From contig CAMOFU010000177.1 in the NCBI GenBank assembly GCA_946613705.1, positions 1-5,075 of the forward strand: 5,075 bases of DNA. Direction: 5' to 3'. The position numbers and the translations under genes were made by a program. The notes beneath the pieces are model-generated. The model was given only the letters and a program-made list of their open reading frames with translations, was not told the DNA's origin and searched no databases. Position 1 is the first letter of the stretch, and the number at the start of each line of letters is the position of its first letter. Positions 4,916 to 5,075 of the stretch are shown here, one piece after another. The DNA is from an uncultured Clostridia bacterium (GTDB taxonomy: Bacteria; Bacillota; Clostridia; Oscillospirales; Ruminococcaceae).

Positions 4916-5075
4916 ATGCGTAAGCTTTCTGCGGACGAGTACAGCAGTGCAGGGCGGTATGTTGAGGATACGGGCTGCGGCACGGTCTATCCGCTTTCGA
5001 TGGCCGAAGGGGTGCAGCAGGGAGACATCTTTGCGGACGGCGGCTCGGTGCTGTTCTGGCATTGCTGCGGCTTTG
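4916..5075 (+). CDS. Probable GNAT-family N-acetyltransferase, N-terminal part (cut by window edge)
   Basis: An open frame starts at ATG 4916 and runs off the window after 53 codons. The ATG is preceded by GAGAAGGTG (4901-4909), an acceptable ribosome site eight bases away. The peptide begins MRKLSADEYSSAGRYVED and contains VYPLSMAEGVQQGDIF (24-39) followed by VLFWHCCGF (45-53). I recognise this as resembling the N-terminal segment of a group of Firmicute GNAT-like acetyltransferases, but the acetyl-CoA-binding motif would lie beyond the edge, so the family call is tentative. It is 35 bases downstream of the LRR-dockerin stop on the same strand with no terminator hairpin between, so the two may be co-transcribed. 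A functional link is not evident. Confidence 0.65.
   Translation, partial: MRKLSADEYSSAGRYVEDTGCGTVYPLSMAEGVQQGDIFADGGSVLFWHCCGF

Noticed and set aside
4835..5062. Minus-strand frame at the right end
   Set aside because: It overlaps the dockerin C-terminus and the acetyltransferase-like start, which both have better support, and its peptide has no recognisable pattern.
1..5075. CRISPR array, insertion sequence, tRNA, rRNA or phage genes
   Set aside because: No spaced identical repeats, transposase motifs, cloverleaf-like segments or rRNA stretches were seen.

Overview
The window looks like chromosomal DNA of an anaerobic, fibre-associated Firmicute of the Ruminococcus / Oscillospiraceae type. 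The main clue is a secreted protein that joins BspA-like leucine-rich repeats to a C-terminal type I dockerin, a combination typical of cellulosome-forming ruminococci. Strong AGGAGG-type ribosome binding sites, sigma-A-like promoters and coding DNA that is richer in GC than the very AT-rich intergenic spacers agree with this. Genus is an inference; no rRNA or marker gene is present.

Layout from left to right. Bases 1-358 (minus strand) hold the N-terminal third of glyceraldehyde-3-phosphate dehydrogenase (gap), with its ribosome binding site and a near-consensus promoter. A 357-base divergent spacer (359-715) follows. It contains back-to-back promoters for gap and for the next gene, both with the -35 hexamer TTGCAA and 17-base spacers, plus an odd 75% GC island. 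A complete MATE-family multidrug/Na+ antiporter-like gene (716-2080, plus strand) comes next. It converges on a complete PTS Enzyme I gene (2163-3833, minus strand), and the two share one bidirectional hairpin terminator at 2101-2152. A second divergent spacer of about 230 bases separates Enzyme I from the secreted LRR-dockerin gene (4065-4880, plus strand). The last gene (4916 to the edge, plus strand) is the start of a probable GNAT-family acetyltransferase, 35 bases downstream with no terminator between.

How the parts relate: gap (lower glycolysis) and Enzyme I (which uses the PEP made below gap) are both central carbon functions, but they are not in one operon and no HPr gene is next to Enzyme I. 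The LRR-dockerin protein would act outside the cell, docked to a cohesin-bearing scaffold. The MATE protein is a solitary membrane exporter.

The least explained DNA is in the spacers: (1) the predicted 5' leader of Enzyme I mRNA folds on paper into a compact multi-stem structure closed by a perfect 7-bp helix that starts at the predicted +1; (2) upstream of the LRR-dockerin gene there are five TTAnnn hexamers spaced 11, 11, 11 and 10 bases apart, resembling an OmpR/PhoP-type operator or phased curved DNA; (3) the MATE leader carries two mutually exclusive hairpins. I found no IS elements, CRISPR arrays, tRNAs or rRNAs.
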